In this document: piece after piece, positions 21,641 through 32,031 of the stretch | Position numbering within the stretch: the first letter of the stretch is position 1 | Layout: every line of letters begins with the position of its first letter | NCBI GenBank assembly: GCA_030035585.1 | Contig: CM057481.1 | Coordinates: 8,581,128 to 8,645,127, forward strand | From: Dugong dugon | Lineage: Eukaryota > Chordata > Mammalia > Sirenia > Dugongidae | DNA length: 64,000 bases | Reading direction: 5' to 3' | The notes under the pieces: model-generated | Databases searched by the model: none | The model's input: the letters and a program-made list of their open reading frames with translations, nothing else | Told to the model about the DNA's origin: nothing | Translations under genes and position numbers: made by a program

Positions 21641-24502
21641 GTACTGGTCATGGGAAGAAGGGAAAGAGAGAATTATTCCAGAACCCTGAGATGGGGACCT
21701 ACCACAGTTGACTATAACAAGGAAGTTCTGAGCCTCCCGGCAGCCAAGGCAGAAAGGAGAATCCAATCCTTATCTAAAAACAGGAACCATGGAAAGCAGA
21801 CAAGGACAGTTCAGTGATTTTTAAGCTGTGCTTCATGGGGGAAGGGAGTGAGACCAAGTTGTTTTTAATCTCCTCGCCCCCATCACCACCTTTCCCAGCT
21901 TCAACTCCAGAAGCTCAGCGTTCATCTGTCTCCACATCAGCTTCCATTTGAACCATTTGAACCAAAATTCCACGGTCAAGAACCAAAATTCCACGGTCGT
22001 AAACAAAAACTTGAAAACCTGGTTTCAAATCCTGGCCCCACCACCCGCTGCCTATAAATTTAGGAAACCTTTGCCTCAGTTTCCCAATGTGTAAAATGGG
22101 TGCCAAAATACTTACTTCATAGGATTGTTTCCATTGTTAAATGAGATTTTGTTTGTAGACCAGTTTGCGCTAGGCCTAGCACATAGCAAGAACTCGGCCT
22201 ATGTCAGGTATCATTGGCAATCATGCCGCTTTGCCAGAAAAGAGGAACTTCTTCTTAGTGCAAAATGCCGAGAGGCTCAGAGCCCAGCTGTGTCTGAGAA
22301 GGGACTTCGACTGCATATAAATGTTTAGTTTTCAAAACAGCATTTTTACAAAAAAGGCAGGAGGCTTCCTCTTGTGATTCTGTGTTGCTGAAATCCCAAG
22401 TAAACGGCTCAGTTCTGGTCCTGGGGGGCAGGGGGTGCTGGCTTATTCTGTGGCCCAGACATGGGTTCAAGCCTCAGCTCTGCCACTTCCTATTTGTCAT
22501 GAGCCTGGACAAGACCCTCTAAGTGCTAGATCTCATTTTCCACATCTGGCCCAGACATGGTGCCGGACACTTTATGTGAATTATCCCATCTCATCCCCAA
22601 AGACTGTCATTATCCCCAGTTTACAGGGAAGAACCCAGGGTTTAGGGGCAAAGTCACTGCCAAGGGCACGTGTTTAGCAGGTGGCGGACATGAGATCCAA
22701 GGCCTGACCCTGCAGCCGCAGGCTTAGCCCGGCAGCACTGGCTGGTGGAGGCTGCAGGAGGTGTTTGCAAAGCACCCACGTTCACAATTTCTCATCTCTC
22801 ACCAGGAACATTCTGCAAACATGTTAAGGCCAAATGGTCTTCTTCCATCCTCCTCCCTGCCGGCAGGCAGCCCAGCCCTCGGGGACCCCTGGAACAAGAA
22901 CTCCAGCTCTCCCCGACTCCTGGCTTTGAGAGAAGACAGTGTCCACAGGCTCCATGTCCCTGCCCTCGGCCCAGAAAGCTCAGGAAACAAGTAAGAAGGA
23001 GCAGAGCATGTGCTGAGCACCTACTGTGTGCCTGGCAGGCGTGAGAGAGCAAACAGGTAGCTTCTCCCTCTCCCCGCTTCAGGCGTGTCTTGACGTGTGA
23101 CACAGCATGGCTGTCAAGAGTCCAGGCTACCGCATCAGACAGACTTCAGACTTTGGGGGTGGGGGGAGATCCAGCGCTGCCACTCCCCAGCTGGGTGACC
23201 TTGGACAAGTTACTTATTCTCGCGGAGGTTCTTCACCTGGTAAAGCAGGTTCCGATGGCACCAGCCTCGCAGGTTGGGAAGGGACTGAGCTGACAAAAGA
23301 CAGTGTTTGGCAAGTGCCAGGCCCACGGCCAGCACTCAGTAATAGTTAACTGGATGGCCTTCTCTTCTCCCTCGGCAGGCTCTCTCTGACACACCCCTCA
23401 CTCACCCAGCTCCCCCAAGTCCTATTTCTACTCCTCTCTTTCAGTCCCAAAGTCTGTCTAGCACCCACCCCCAGACCCCTGCCCTTCTCCGAGCCCCTAC
23501 ACCTTCTCACACCAGCTCTCAGTGCACCCAAATTATCTAGTCCTTTGACTGCTATTTTAAAGAACTGAAAATTTTGCTTCTGTTTTAATCTACTAACGAT
23601 GTCCTCAGGGAAGCCAAGAGCGTGACGTGGCAGGCGTTACCACTTCTTCCCAATAATCCGGCTCCCTCCTGCCGGGGCAGTTGGGAAATCCACTTTGAAG
23701 CCCCCCCAGCTCACGAGGCTGCTTCTGGCCAGTGAACTAGGAGCGGAAACGTAGTGAGAAGCCCTGCTGGGCTGAGGCAACGAGAAGCCTCAGTCTCTCT
23801 CATCCCCTCAGCGGTCATTGCCGGCTTTGAGTAAAGATGAAGAACCCACAAAATCAAAGCAGCCTGGCTCCCTAGATCTCCACACAGAGGTCAGCTGCCC
23901 CGGAGAGCTGCCAGACCAGCAGTGGACTTTGCATGAGGGAGAAATAAACGTTTGCCGTGTTAGCCACTGAGATTTGGGGGTGGTTTATGATGGCAGCGCA
24001 GGCTCGGCCACCCTGCCGAATACAGGAGACACAAGCTAAAGCCACGGAAGTTGACGGCATGTTTGTCCTGGGGCGCACAGCTAGAAAAAAAGGATAACGT
24101 GCAACATAATGTTTTCAACAAGTGAATAAACGACGTGGATGTTAATTTAACTTAAAACGTGGTTTATTCAAAGGAAATTATTAAAACTCTGATAGGAATA
24201 AAAGAGGTTGGGGGGAAATGGGGAGAAATGTGTTCATCTGGGGTGGGAAAATGAACTGGTGCTGTGAAATGTGTCTATTAATCTCGGGAGATTTTAAGCT
24301 TTACTAGATTTTAAGTCCTCATGGCATACCCGTAGACTTTGTCAGATAGTGAAATTGCATTAGTCAAGACTCTTTTGGTGGCAAATGGTAAAATTCCAAC
24401 TCAAACGGATTTTAAGAAGACAAGAATATTTATATACATAAGTTCTAAAATCAGAGAGTCAAGTCTCAGGTATGGCTGGATCCAGGGACTCATGGCATCA
24501 TT

Positions 24503-24550
<48 letters not shown>

Positions 24551-24778
24551 GCTAGGTGGGGGGTGAGATGGCTCTTGGTAACCCCTGACCCATCCTCCAA
24601 CTGAGCAAGCCCAGCAAAAACAGCCTGTTCCTACCAGGAGCCATCTGAGGGCAGGCGGTCAGGGAGGAGGGTCTCTGACTGGCCCAGCTTGGATCAGGAA
24701 GATGAAGTACAATGATTGGCCATATGCCCATTCCTCTAGCCCCAGGGAAGCAGAAGCAACCCCACACAAAGCATGTGG
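21641..24778. other. Intergenic DNA, MIR copies and unique sequence
   Basis: MIR-like copies lie at about 22,010-22,220 (GCCTCAGTTTCCCAATGTGT) and 22,540-22,690. A MaLR/LTR-like end lies near 23,930-24,010 (GAGAAATAAACGTTTGCCGT). No gene is recognised. Confidence 0.4.
24506..24547. repeat. (CT)n microsatellite
   Basis: About twenty CT units in a row. Confidence 0.95.
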
Positions 24779-25405
24779 GTTTGTTATGGATTGAATTGTG
24801 TCCCTCAAATACATGTGTTCTAAATTCTAACCCCTATTCCTGTGTATAAGGAGCCCCAGGAGCACAATGGTTAAAGCACTTGGCTGCTAACTGCAAGGTC
24901 AGTGGTTCAGACCTACCAGCAGCTCCTTGGGATAAAAGACCTGGCCATCTGCTCCCATAAAGATACAGCCTAGGAAACCCTATGAGGCAGTTCTACTCTG
25001 TCCTTTAAGGTCGCTATGGGTTGGAATCGACTCCATGGCCCACAACCTACCTGTGGATGTAACCCCTTTGGGAACAGGGTTTTCCGTGTTACGTTAATGA
25101 GGCCTTATCAGTGCAGGGTGTACTTTAAGCCAATCACCTTTGAGATATAAAAGGAGCAGATTCGGCACAGAAGCAGGAAGCACACATGGGAAAGATTGAT
25201 GCCACTGGAGAACACCAGGGAATCCAGGAAGAGAATCTGAAAGACAGAAAGATTTTCCCCCAAGCAGACAGGAAGAGTCTTCCCCTAGAGCCAGTGCCCT
25301 GAACTTGAACTTCTAGCCTCCTCAGCTGTGAGAAAACAAACTTCTGTTTGTTAAATCCACCCACTTGTGGTATTTCTGTTACAGCAGCACTAAGAGGAAC
25401 CTCGA
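24779..25405 (+). mobile_element. LTR/MaLR-like element with nested SINE
   Basis: Opens with GTTATGGATTGAATTGTGTC and closes with GAACTTCTAGCCTCCTCAGC ... GTTACAGCAGCACTAAG, the text of a class of mammalian LTRs. An AfroSINE sits inside at 24,850. Related copies occur at 59,820 and 60,905. The exact family cannot be named without a repeat library. Confidence 0.5.
24850..25047 (+). repeat. AfroSINE-type SINE nested in an LTR-like element
   Basis: Runs from GGAGCCCCAGGAGCACAATG to GGTTGGAATCGACTCCATGG. Confidence 0.88.
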
Positions 25406-26082
25406 GGGAAAGAAGGATTCTCTTACCAGAGTAAGGGGGAGGAAATGCCTGGCAGGCAAGAGTTTTTCGTTTTTTCTCTTTTACATCTTAAAAGTGATTG
25501 ACTCAAGATACACTCTGCACTAATTCTGCCTCGTTAACATAAAAAAGACAACCCATTCCCAAACTGGATCATAACCACAGGCATAGAGGTTAGGATTTAC
25601 AACACATTTTGGGGGAACATAATTCAGTCCATAACATCCCGTCCTTCGGCCCTCAAAAATTCATGTCCTTGCCACATGCAAAACATTCAGCCCCTCACAT
25701 CATCCCCGAAGTCTTAAATCAACTCCAAGTTCAAACTCTCATCTCTGAATCATCTAAATCAAATACGGATAATCATGAGAACATCAAATTCAAGCTGAAG
25801 GGTGTTCGACAAAACTCCTGACCAGCTTCAAAGTATCGAGGTCATAAAAGACAAAGAAGGACTGAGGAACTGTCCCAGATTAGAGGGAACTTAAGGAGGC
25901 AGGACAGCTAAATGCAATGTAGGACTCCAGACTGAATCCTGATGGAGAAAAAATGATGTGGAAATGTGGTAGATGGGAAGTAGTGGGAAAATTGACAAGA
26001 AAAAGACTGGTGCTTGACTAGTTCCTGAGAGACAACCTCTAAGCCCTTGGGCTATCCTGCCTGCTAGGAGTGTCTTTAGTGG
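25406..26082. other. Intergenic DNA, no gene recognised
   Basis: AT-richer unique sequence. The part at 25,580-25,830 (AACATAATTCAGTCCATAAC) looks like an old L1 or LTR fragment, which I cannot assign. Confidence 0.3.
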
Positions 26083-26208
26083 CTGCGACAATGGGCTCAA
26101 GCATAACAACCATTGTGAGGGTGGCGCAGGACCAGGCAGTGTTTCGTTCTGTTGTACATAGGGTCGCCAGGAGTTGGAACCAACTCGACGGCACCTAACA
26201 ACAACAAA
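26083..26208 (+). mobile_element. RTE-type LINE 3' end
   Basis: ATGGGCTCAAGCATAACAAC followed by GTGAGGGTGGCGCAGGACCA and TTCGTTCTGTTGTACATAGG repeats the last 110 bases of the RTE fragment at 6,405-6,517. It ends GGAACCAACTCGACGGCACC with an AAC-rich tail. Confidence 0.85.
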
Positions 26209-26315
26209 AATGTCCTTGGTATACCTGGGGCCTCGGGCTATGCCAGACAGTTTATTGATTTATGGTGGGGGCTGCAGGCCATACTGTACAATTTAATTTC
26301 TGTTTTTTGTTCTTG

Positions 26316-26508
26316 TGTGCTTTGGACTGGATTCTGACTCACAGCAACGTCTTGTGACAGAGAAGAACTGCCTCGAGGGTTCTCTAGGCTGTAATCTTTG
26401 TGGGAGCATATCATCAGGTCTTTCTTCTGCGTAGGCACTGGGTGGCTTCAAACCACCAACCTTTTGGTTAGCAGCTACGCACTTAACCATTGCACTACCA
26501 CGGCTCCT
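26316..26508 (-). repeat. AfroSINE-type SINE (variant)
   Basis: Runs from CTGGATTCTGACTCACAGCA to CACTTAACCATTGCACTACC. Confidence 0.85.
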
Positions 26509-26564
26509 TTTAACCTCTGGGGAGTCTGGCTAATGAGTAACTGAGGTCAGTCACCCAGACACTC

Positions 26565-28140
26565 CATGGCACTGCTGGTGGGAATGCAAAATGATACAAC
26601 CATTTTGGAAAATGATACCGTGCTTCCTTAGAAAGCTAGAAATAGAAATACCATACGATCCAGCAATCCCACTCCTAGGAATATATCCTAGAGAAATAAG
26701 AGCCGTCACACGAATAGACATATGCACACCCATGTTCGTGGCAGCATTGTTCACAGTAGCAAAACGATGGAAACAACCTAGATGCCCATCAACAGATGAA
26801 TGGATAAACCAACTATGGTACATACACACAACGGAGTACTACGAAATGATAAAGAACAATGATGAATCTGTGAAGCATATCATAACATGGATAAAACTGG
26901 AGGACATTACGCTGAGTGAAATAAGTCAATCACAAAAAGACAAATATTGTTTATGAGACCTCTATTGTAAAAACCTATGAAAAATTTCACACACAAAAAC
27001 TAACAATCTTTGTTGCTTACCAGGGATGGGAGGGCTGGGGGGAAATACTAAATAGGCAATAGATAAGTGGTATCTTGGGTGAAGGGTGAGACAGCACACA
27101 ATACTGGGGAAACCAGCACAGCTTGTACAAGGAAAGGTCATGGAAGCTCCATAGACACATACAAACTCCCTGAGGGACTGAACTGCTGGGCGGAGGGCTG
27201 TGGGGACCACGGTCTCGGGGAACATCTAGCTCAATTGGCATAACACAGTTTATAAAGGCAATGTTATACATTCTACCTTGGTGAGTAGCGTCTGGGGTCT
27301 TAAAAGCCTGTGAGCGGCCATCTAAGATACTCCACTGGTCTCATCCCTTCGGGAGCAAGGGAGTGTGAAGAGAACAGGATACAAGGGAAAGGTTAGTTTG
27401 AAGGACTAATGGACCACAGCTACCAAGGCCTCCACCAGACTGAGTCCAGTACAGCTAGATGGTGCCCGGCTACCACCACTGACTGCTCTGACCAGGATCA
27501 CAACAGAGGGTTCTGGACAGAGCTGGAGAAGGATGTGGAACAAAATTCTAACTCACAAAAAAAAGACCAGATTTTACTGGCCTAAAGGAGACTGGAGAAA
27601 CCCCGAGAATATGGCCCCCAGACACCCTTTTAGCTCAGTGGTGAAGTCACTTCCGAGGTTCGCCATTCAACCGGGGAGTGGACAGCCCCATAAAACCAAA
27701 TGGGACTAATGAGGTATAGCAGTCCAGGGACAAGGACTAGAAGGCGGAAGGGGACAGGAAAGCTGGTGACAGGGAACCCAAGGTTCAGTAAGGGCAGTGT
27801 TGACATGTAGTGGGGTTGTTAACCATTGCCATAGGGCAACATCTGTACTAACTGTTTAATGAGAAACTATTTTGTTCTGTAAACCTTCATCTAAAGTGAG
27901 AATAGCAGCACAACTGAAAAAACAGTCGATATCACTGAACTGTGCATGTAGAAATTTTTGAAATGGTGTATCTTTGGCTATGTGTATTTTCACCAAAAAA
28001 AAAAAAAGGTCAAGAAGGGAGAGTGCTGACATGTCATGGGGTTGTTCCAATGTCATAAAACAGTATGTGTACTGACTGTTTAATGAGAAACTATTTGTTC
28101 TGTAAACCTCCACCTAAAGTACGATAAAAATAAATAAAAC
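26565..28140 (+). mobile_element. 5'-truncated L1 with duplicated 3' tail
   Basis: The ORF2 end is read at 26,591 ([20 protein letters not shown], then FTVAKRWKQPRCPSTDEWIN) and is followed by a 3'UTR. The terminal text TGTTTAATGAGAAACTATTT occurs twice, near 27,855 and 28,078, each time followed by GTTCTGTAAACCT and a related tail. The 3' end therefore has a partial tandem duplication, or two L1 tails lie side by side. Confidence 0.85.
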
Positions 28141-28149
28141 CTTGGACAC

Positions 28150-28620
28150 CAAGGCCCAGGTAAGCGTCTGTGGCAGGCAATATTTGATGCATGGTGACAG
28201 ACATTGTTGCTGGAAGATGAAGTCCTTGCCCATATGACTCCCCGGGGAGAGGACAACTGGAAGGTAGTGCCAGGTCTGTCCTGGATTCTGCACCTTTTCG
28301 CTTCCTGACTTTAATCGATAACCTTTTGCTGTAATAAACTATAACCATGAGTAGAACTGCTCTTCTGAGTTCTGTGACTCCAGGAACCTGAGAGCCATCT
28401 TGGGGACCCCTGACCATTCAAACAATTTCTGAAGATTAGTTGATAGTATTTTATTGGTGTTAATTTCTTGGTTTCTGTAATTGTGTCATGACTATGTAAC
28501 GTTAGGAGACGCTGAGTGAAGGGTATACAGAAACTCTGTACTATTTCTGCAAATTTCTGAAAATCTAAAGTTATTTCAAAATAAAAAGTTAAAAAGAAAA
28601 AGGGCCAATGAGACATGAGA
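28150..28620 (+). mobile_element. LTR-like and old L1 3'-end remnants
   Basis: GCTGTAATAAACTATAACCATG near 28,330 is the end of an LTR-type element. GGGTATACAGAAACTCTGTAC ... TTATTTCAAAATAAAAAG near 28,520-28,590 matches an L1M 3' end. Confidence 0.5.
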
Positions 28621-28694
28621 TGAGAATTGTTAAAGCTGAGTGTTAGGCACGTGAGTTCATTATATTGTTCTCTCCACTTTTGTGTAGGTGTGAA

Positions 28695-29240
28695 ATTTTT
28701 TACAATAAACTGTTTATTATTTTAAGCTAAAGAAAATCAATTGTTGGATGCAACAAACCAAGCTAATCATATTCAAAACATCAGAGCAAGGTCTTATCTT
28801 AAAGCTAAAAAAATTCATTAAATTGTCCAACACATCAAACTGATCAGATCCAAAACTTACAGTACAGGGTCAGCTCCAAAGCTGATGAAGAGACAGTTGG
28901 ACAAATTGTAGGCCAGGAAACACAGGACTTTAGCAACACGTGCAAGCTGTGGCAGAGAGGAATGAAGTAACCGGCCGTGGTTAACAATCGCACAAGTCCT
29001 TGGCAGAGGCCACCTTGGAACCCAGCACAAACAGTGGCGTCAAGGCCACCAATCCTGAAGCCCACCCTCCTGCCCTGTGTGTGGTCATGCCCAACAGCAA
29101 CAGGACCTGCCAGAGGACCAGGCTCCAAAGGCCCAGCAGGATCTGCTGGGTGACAAGTCACAAAGTGTGGGTCACGGGCCCTGCCTCTTCCTCAAGACAC
29201 AAGCTGGACACTGGGCATGGTGTGGAGCTGCAAGACTCCT
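28695..29240 (-). pseudogene. Possible processed pseudogene of unidentified gene
   Basis: Read on the minus strand, one frame gives leucine-rich text (QILLGLWSLVLWQVLLLLGM, then GLVALTPLFVLGSKVASAKD). After a shift the text is LARVAKVLCFLAYNLSNCLF followed by ISFGADPVL and a stop. An untranslated stretch then runs to AATAATAAACAGTTTATTGT and a short A-run. Lack of introns plus a terminal AATAAA suggests a retrocopy broken by frameshifts. I do not recognise the parent protein, and the whole may be a chance reading. Confidence 0.25.
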
Positions 29241-30710
29241 TAATGAGCAAACACCCCACATTACAGATGGGGATGCTGAGGCCCAGGAGCAAAGGACAGC
29301 TGCCCAGAGTCACCGCATCTCAGAAGTCCTGCCAGGACAGGAAGCCCGGTTCTCCCATCGGGTTATGGAGAGCTCCTGACTTCTTTCCCACTTGTGCACA
29401 AATAGGCTAAGAGCCAGTCTTTGTCATCAGAAGACCCGGTTCAAATTCCAGCTCTGTAACCTGCTTACTGTGCATCACCTCCCAGAGCTTGTTTGCTTGT
29501 CTACAAAAGGGGAAACCCGGCCTCCTTCTCAGGGTCATTGTGTAATGGAGGTGACAGAGCCTCTCAACAGCCCGGCCCGGCCCGCTCACTCACCAACACC
29601 TGGGTCCTACCCAGCACTCTGCCAGACACGCTGCAGGGGCTAACAGTATTTGTCCAGGGGAGGACTGATGGGTAGGGAAGTCTGAATAGTAATGCAAAGC
29701 CTAAGACAAGACAAATTGCAGGGCAGAAAGAGGAGAGGAAAATCGCTCATCTGACAGAGCGCTCCTCTCACAGAAGGACCACCTGAGGGGGTCTTGTAAG
29801 TGCCTGTGATACTACCAGCTGGAGTCTCTGAAGGACACGTGGGGACAGAAGCCATCAGGAAAGCTGGCAGGAGAAATGTGCCAGGTACACGGCTCATTGT
29901 AAAGGGACGATCCATCCCAGCTTTGACATTGGAGCGCTGGGGTATGCAAGTGTATGCAGAGTAGTTCCCTAGGATGGAGCCCCCACCCCGCACCCACCGC
30001 ACCCACTGTGCACTCACAGCAACCCTTACCTTAAAAACATGCCAAAGCTCCAGCGAACTTCTTCCCCGCTTTTGGCCACGCCCCAGAGGGAGAGAATTGA
30101 CTCATCTACCCAGTGTCCATTGAGCACCAACTCTGGCCAGGCCCTGGGCTGGGGCTGAGCTGTATCAGTACCGGAGAGTGACACAGCCCTGCTTTCACTG
30201 GGGATTCAGACACAAACCAACAATTAAAGGGTGAAAAATAGCCACCACTGCAGTGGGTGTACAAAGGGCAAAAGCTTGGAGCTGAGGAAGTGTGTCCAGG
30301 AGCTTCTAATCCAGACAGGAGTCCAGGACGACCTCCCAAGAGAGAGATATTTGGGGGGAGACTAAAAAGATAAAGAAAGGCTGGAAAGGGGGAGACTGGG
30401 GGTGGAGGGGGATGTCTAGGAAGAGAGAGCCAGAAGGTCATAAGTTCAAAAAAAGTTCTAAATTTGTTAGAACTGCCTATGAGCCTTCCTTCCAGGTTCT
30501 CCTGCTCATTCCTGCCATGATTGCCTGTCTCCCAAGCTGTGCACCACCACACTCCTCCATCCCAAGTCTGGAAGATTCCCAAGGGCAGGAGCCTGTACAG
30601 TTTTTCGCTTCCTGCTGTACCCCAGTGCAGAGATTGTGTGGGCACTCAAAAATATGCATTGGATGAGTGAACGAACGGATGTGTCCTGTACAACCTAAGG
30701 TTTCACATTA
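29241..30710. other. Intergenic DNA upstream of ACOX2, no gene recognised
   Basis: MIR-like segments near 29,270-29,330, 29,420-29,560 and 30,100-30,250. I searched both strands for the missing ACOX2 exons (about residues 1-32 and 54-163 of the human protein) and saw none. Confidence 0.45.
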
Positions 30711-30880
30711 AAAAAAAAAAAAAAAAAAAACATTGCCGTCGAGCTGATTCTGACGCATAGCAACCCTATAAGACAGAGTAGAATTGCCCCATAGGGTTTC
30801 CGAGGAACTCCTGGTGGATTCAAACTGCTGAACTTTTGGTTAGCAGCCAAGCTCTTAACTACTGCGCCACCAGGGCTCCA
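30711..30880 (-). repeat. AfroSINE-type SINE
   Basis: Runs from a poly-A (poly-T on its own strand) start through CATTGCCGTCGAGCTGATTC to CTACTGCGCCACCAGGGCTC. The core is shortened. Confidence 0.88.
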
Positions 30881-31011
30881 CATGGCTGCTCATAAATACC
30901 TCACCCAGACTGCCAAGAATCAGAAATTCCACCATTAATCATCCCTCCTGGGAATTAGAAATTTACTTCTGGGGAACCAAGAAAATATTAATAACCTCAA
31001 GGTACAAAAGC

Positions 31012-31265
31012 TTGGGGCTTTATACCTGTGTGTTATAGATGGGGCTTTATACCCTGTGTGTTACAGACAGGGCTTTATACCCTGCGTGTTATAGACGGGG
31101 CTTATACCCTGCGTGTTATAGACGGGGCTTATACCCTGTGTGTTACAGATGGGGCTTATACCCTGTGTGTTACAGATCGGCCTTTATACCTGTGTGTTAC
31201 AGATGGGCTTTATACCCTGTGTGTTATAGACAGGGCTTTATACCCTGTGTGTTATAGACAAGGCA
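31012..31265. repeat. 24-28 bp minisatellite, about nine units
   Basis: The unit GGGCTTTATACCCTGTGTGT plus TACAGAC (variants TATAGAC, ACCTGTGTG) is repeated about nine times, with unit length varying by a few bases. It lies about 480 bp before the inverted ACOX2 exon remnant. Confidence 0.92.
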
Positions 31266-31745
31266 GGTGTTATTACTCAGGAGCTAGAGGGAGGGAAGCA
31301 AGGTGTTATGAGTTGAATTGTGAGAGGAGAAAGGGGCCGGGCCACCGTCAACGGCCCTGGCCCTGAAGCCAGGGGTGAGGCAGGACTCTGAGGGCAGACA
31401 CCTGTGGTTGAGCAGTCAGACTTTGGAGAAAAGGGTGTGGGTACCCTCAGCCTGGACAGGGTATAGGAAGGAAGGGGCACTTGGTATCCTGGTTTCCTGA
31501 TAAGTGCTGCCTTTGTTGGGGAAAATGGCTCATGGAGCTGGAGGGTTTCCTAGTGATCCCAGGTGGACCACACCTGGCCTCAGTGTCTCCCTTGCCTGTT
31601 CTCCCAGCTTCCAGGGTGAGCTATTAAACTAATCTAATTGTGGAATTTTGAGGGCAGAGAATGAGAGACTGCCAGTGAAGGTCTCTTCTCCCAAGAAAAG
31701 CATTATGGGCAGAAAGCAGGTGCTGTACTCCCCAGCTCCTCTTAC

Positions 31746-31809
31746 CGATTTTCCTCCGGAGCGCTGTGTTCTGGGCACCGCTATTGAGGATGTGGGTGAG
31801 CTGTTCCAC
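31746..31809 (-). pseudogene. ACOX2: ACOX2 exon 2 remnant, inverted
   Basis: The minus strand reads VEQLTHILNSGAQNTALRRK followed by Ile and one base, then the donor GTAAG at 31,741-31,745. Human ACOX2 residues 33-53 read VERLTNILDGGAQNTALRRK followed by Val, and the exon ends after the first base of a Glu codon, which is the phase seen here. Similarity stops abruptly at 31,809/31,810, inside the exon. No trace of the first 32 residues follows. The strand is opposite to every other ACOX2 exon in the window. Confidence 0.85.
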
Positions 31810-31826
31810 ACCTGACCAAGGTGAGT
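31810..31826 (+). other. ACOX2: Orphan splice donor beside the inversion junction
   Basis: ACCTGACCAAG|GTGAGT lies on the plus strand immediately after the inverted exon 2 piece. The last bases resemble the end of human exon 4 (codons for T-Y-L-Q), so this could be the surviving 3' tip of exon 4 with its donor. That would make a 124-bp intron before exon 5. The similarity is too short to prove this. Confidence 0.3.
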
Positions 31827-31889
31827 CAGGCGAGCTGGCCAGTGGGACGCTTTCAGGTACTCACTCCTGGGACAGCCCCACCAAAGAGG

Positions 31890-31927
31890 GACTCCTCTCC
31901 TTGGTTCCGACTCCTCTCCTTGGTTCC
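31890..31927 (+). repeat. 19-bp direct duplication before ACOX2 exon 5
   Basis: GACTCCTCTCCTTGGTTCC occurs twice with no spacer (31,890-31,908 and 31,909-31,927), in the pyrimidine tract upstream of the exon 5 acceptor. Confidence 0.95.
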
Positions 31928-31944
31928 AAGGGACGTATCTTCAG

Positions 31945-32031
31945 GGCTTGGAGACTGAAGCCACCTATGACGCAGCCACCCAGGAGTTTGTGATGCACAG
32001 CCCCACGCTGACTGCCACCAAGTGGTGGCCT
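31945..32031 (+). CDS. ACOX2: ACOX2 exon 5
   Basis: The acceptor ACGTATCTTCAG precedes [20 protein letters not shown] and then [11 protein letters not shown] plus one base, ending at the donor C|GTAAGTAT. It corresponds to human residues 164 onward and differs by a single Ile-to-Met change over this exon. It belongs to the acyl-CoA oxidase middle (beta) domain. Confidence 0.95.

Noticed and set aside
31039..31366. Cys/Tyr-rich open frames (LYPVCYR repeats)
   Set aside because: They are produced by the 26-bp minisatellite. Unit length changes shift the frame, and there is no gene context.
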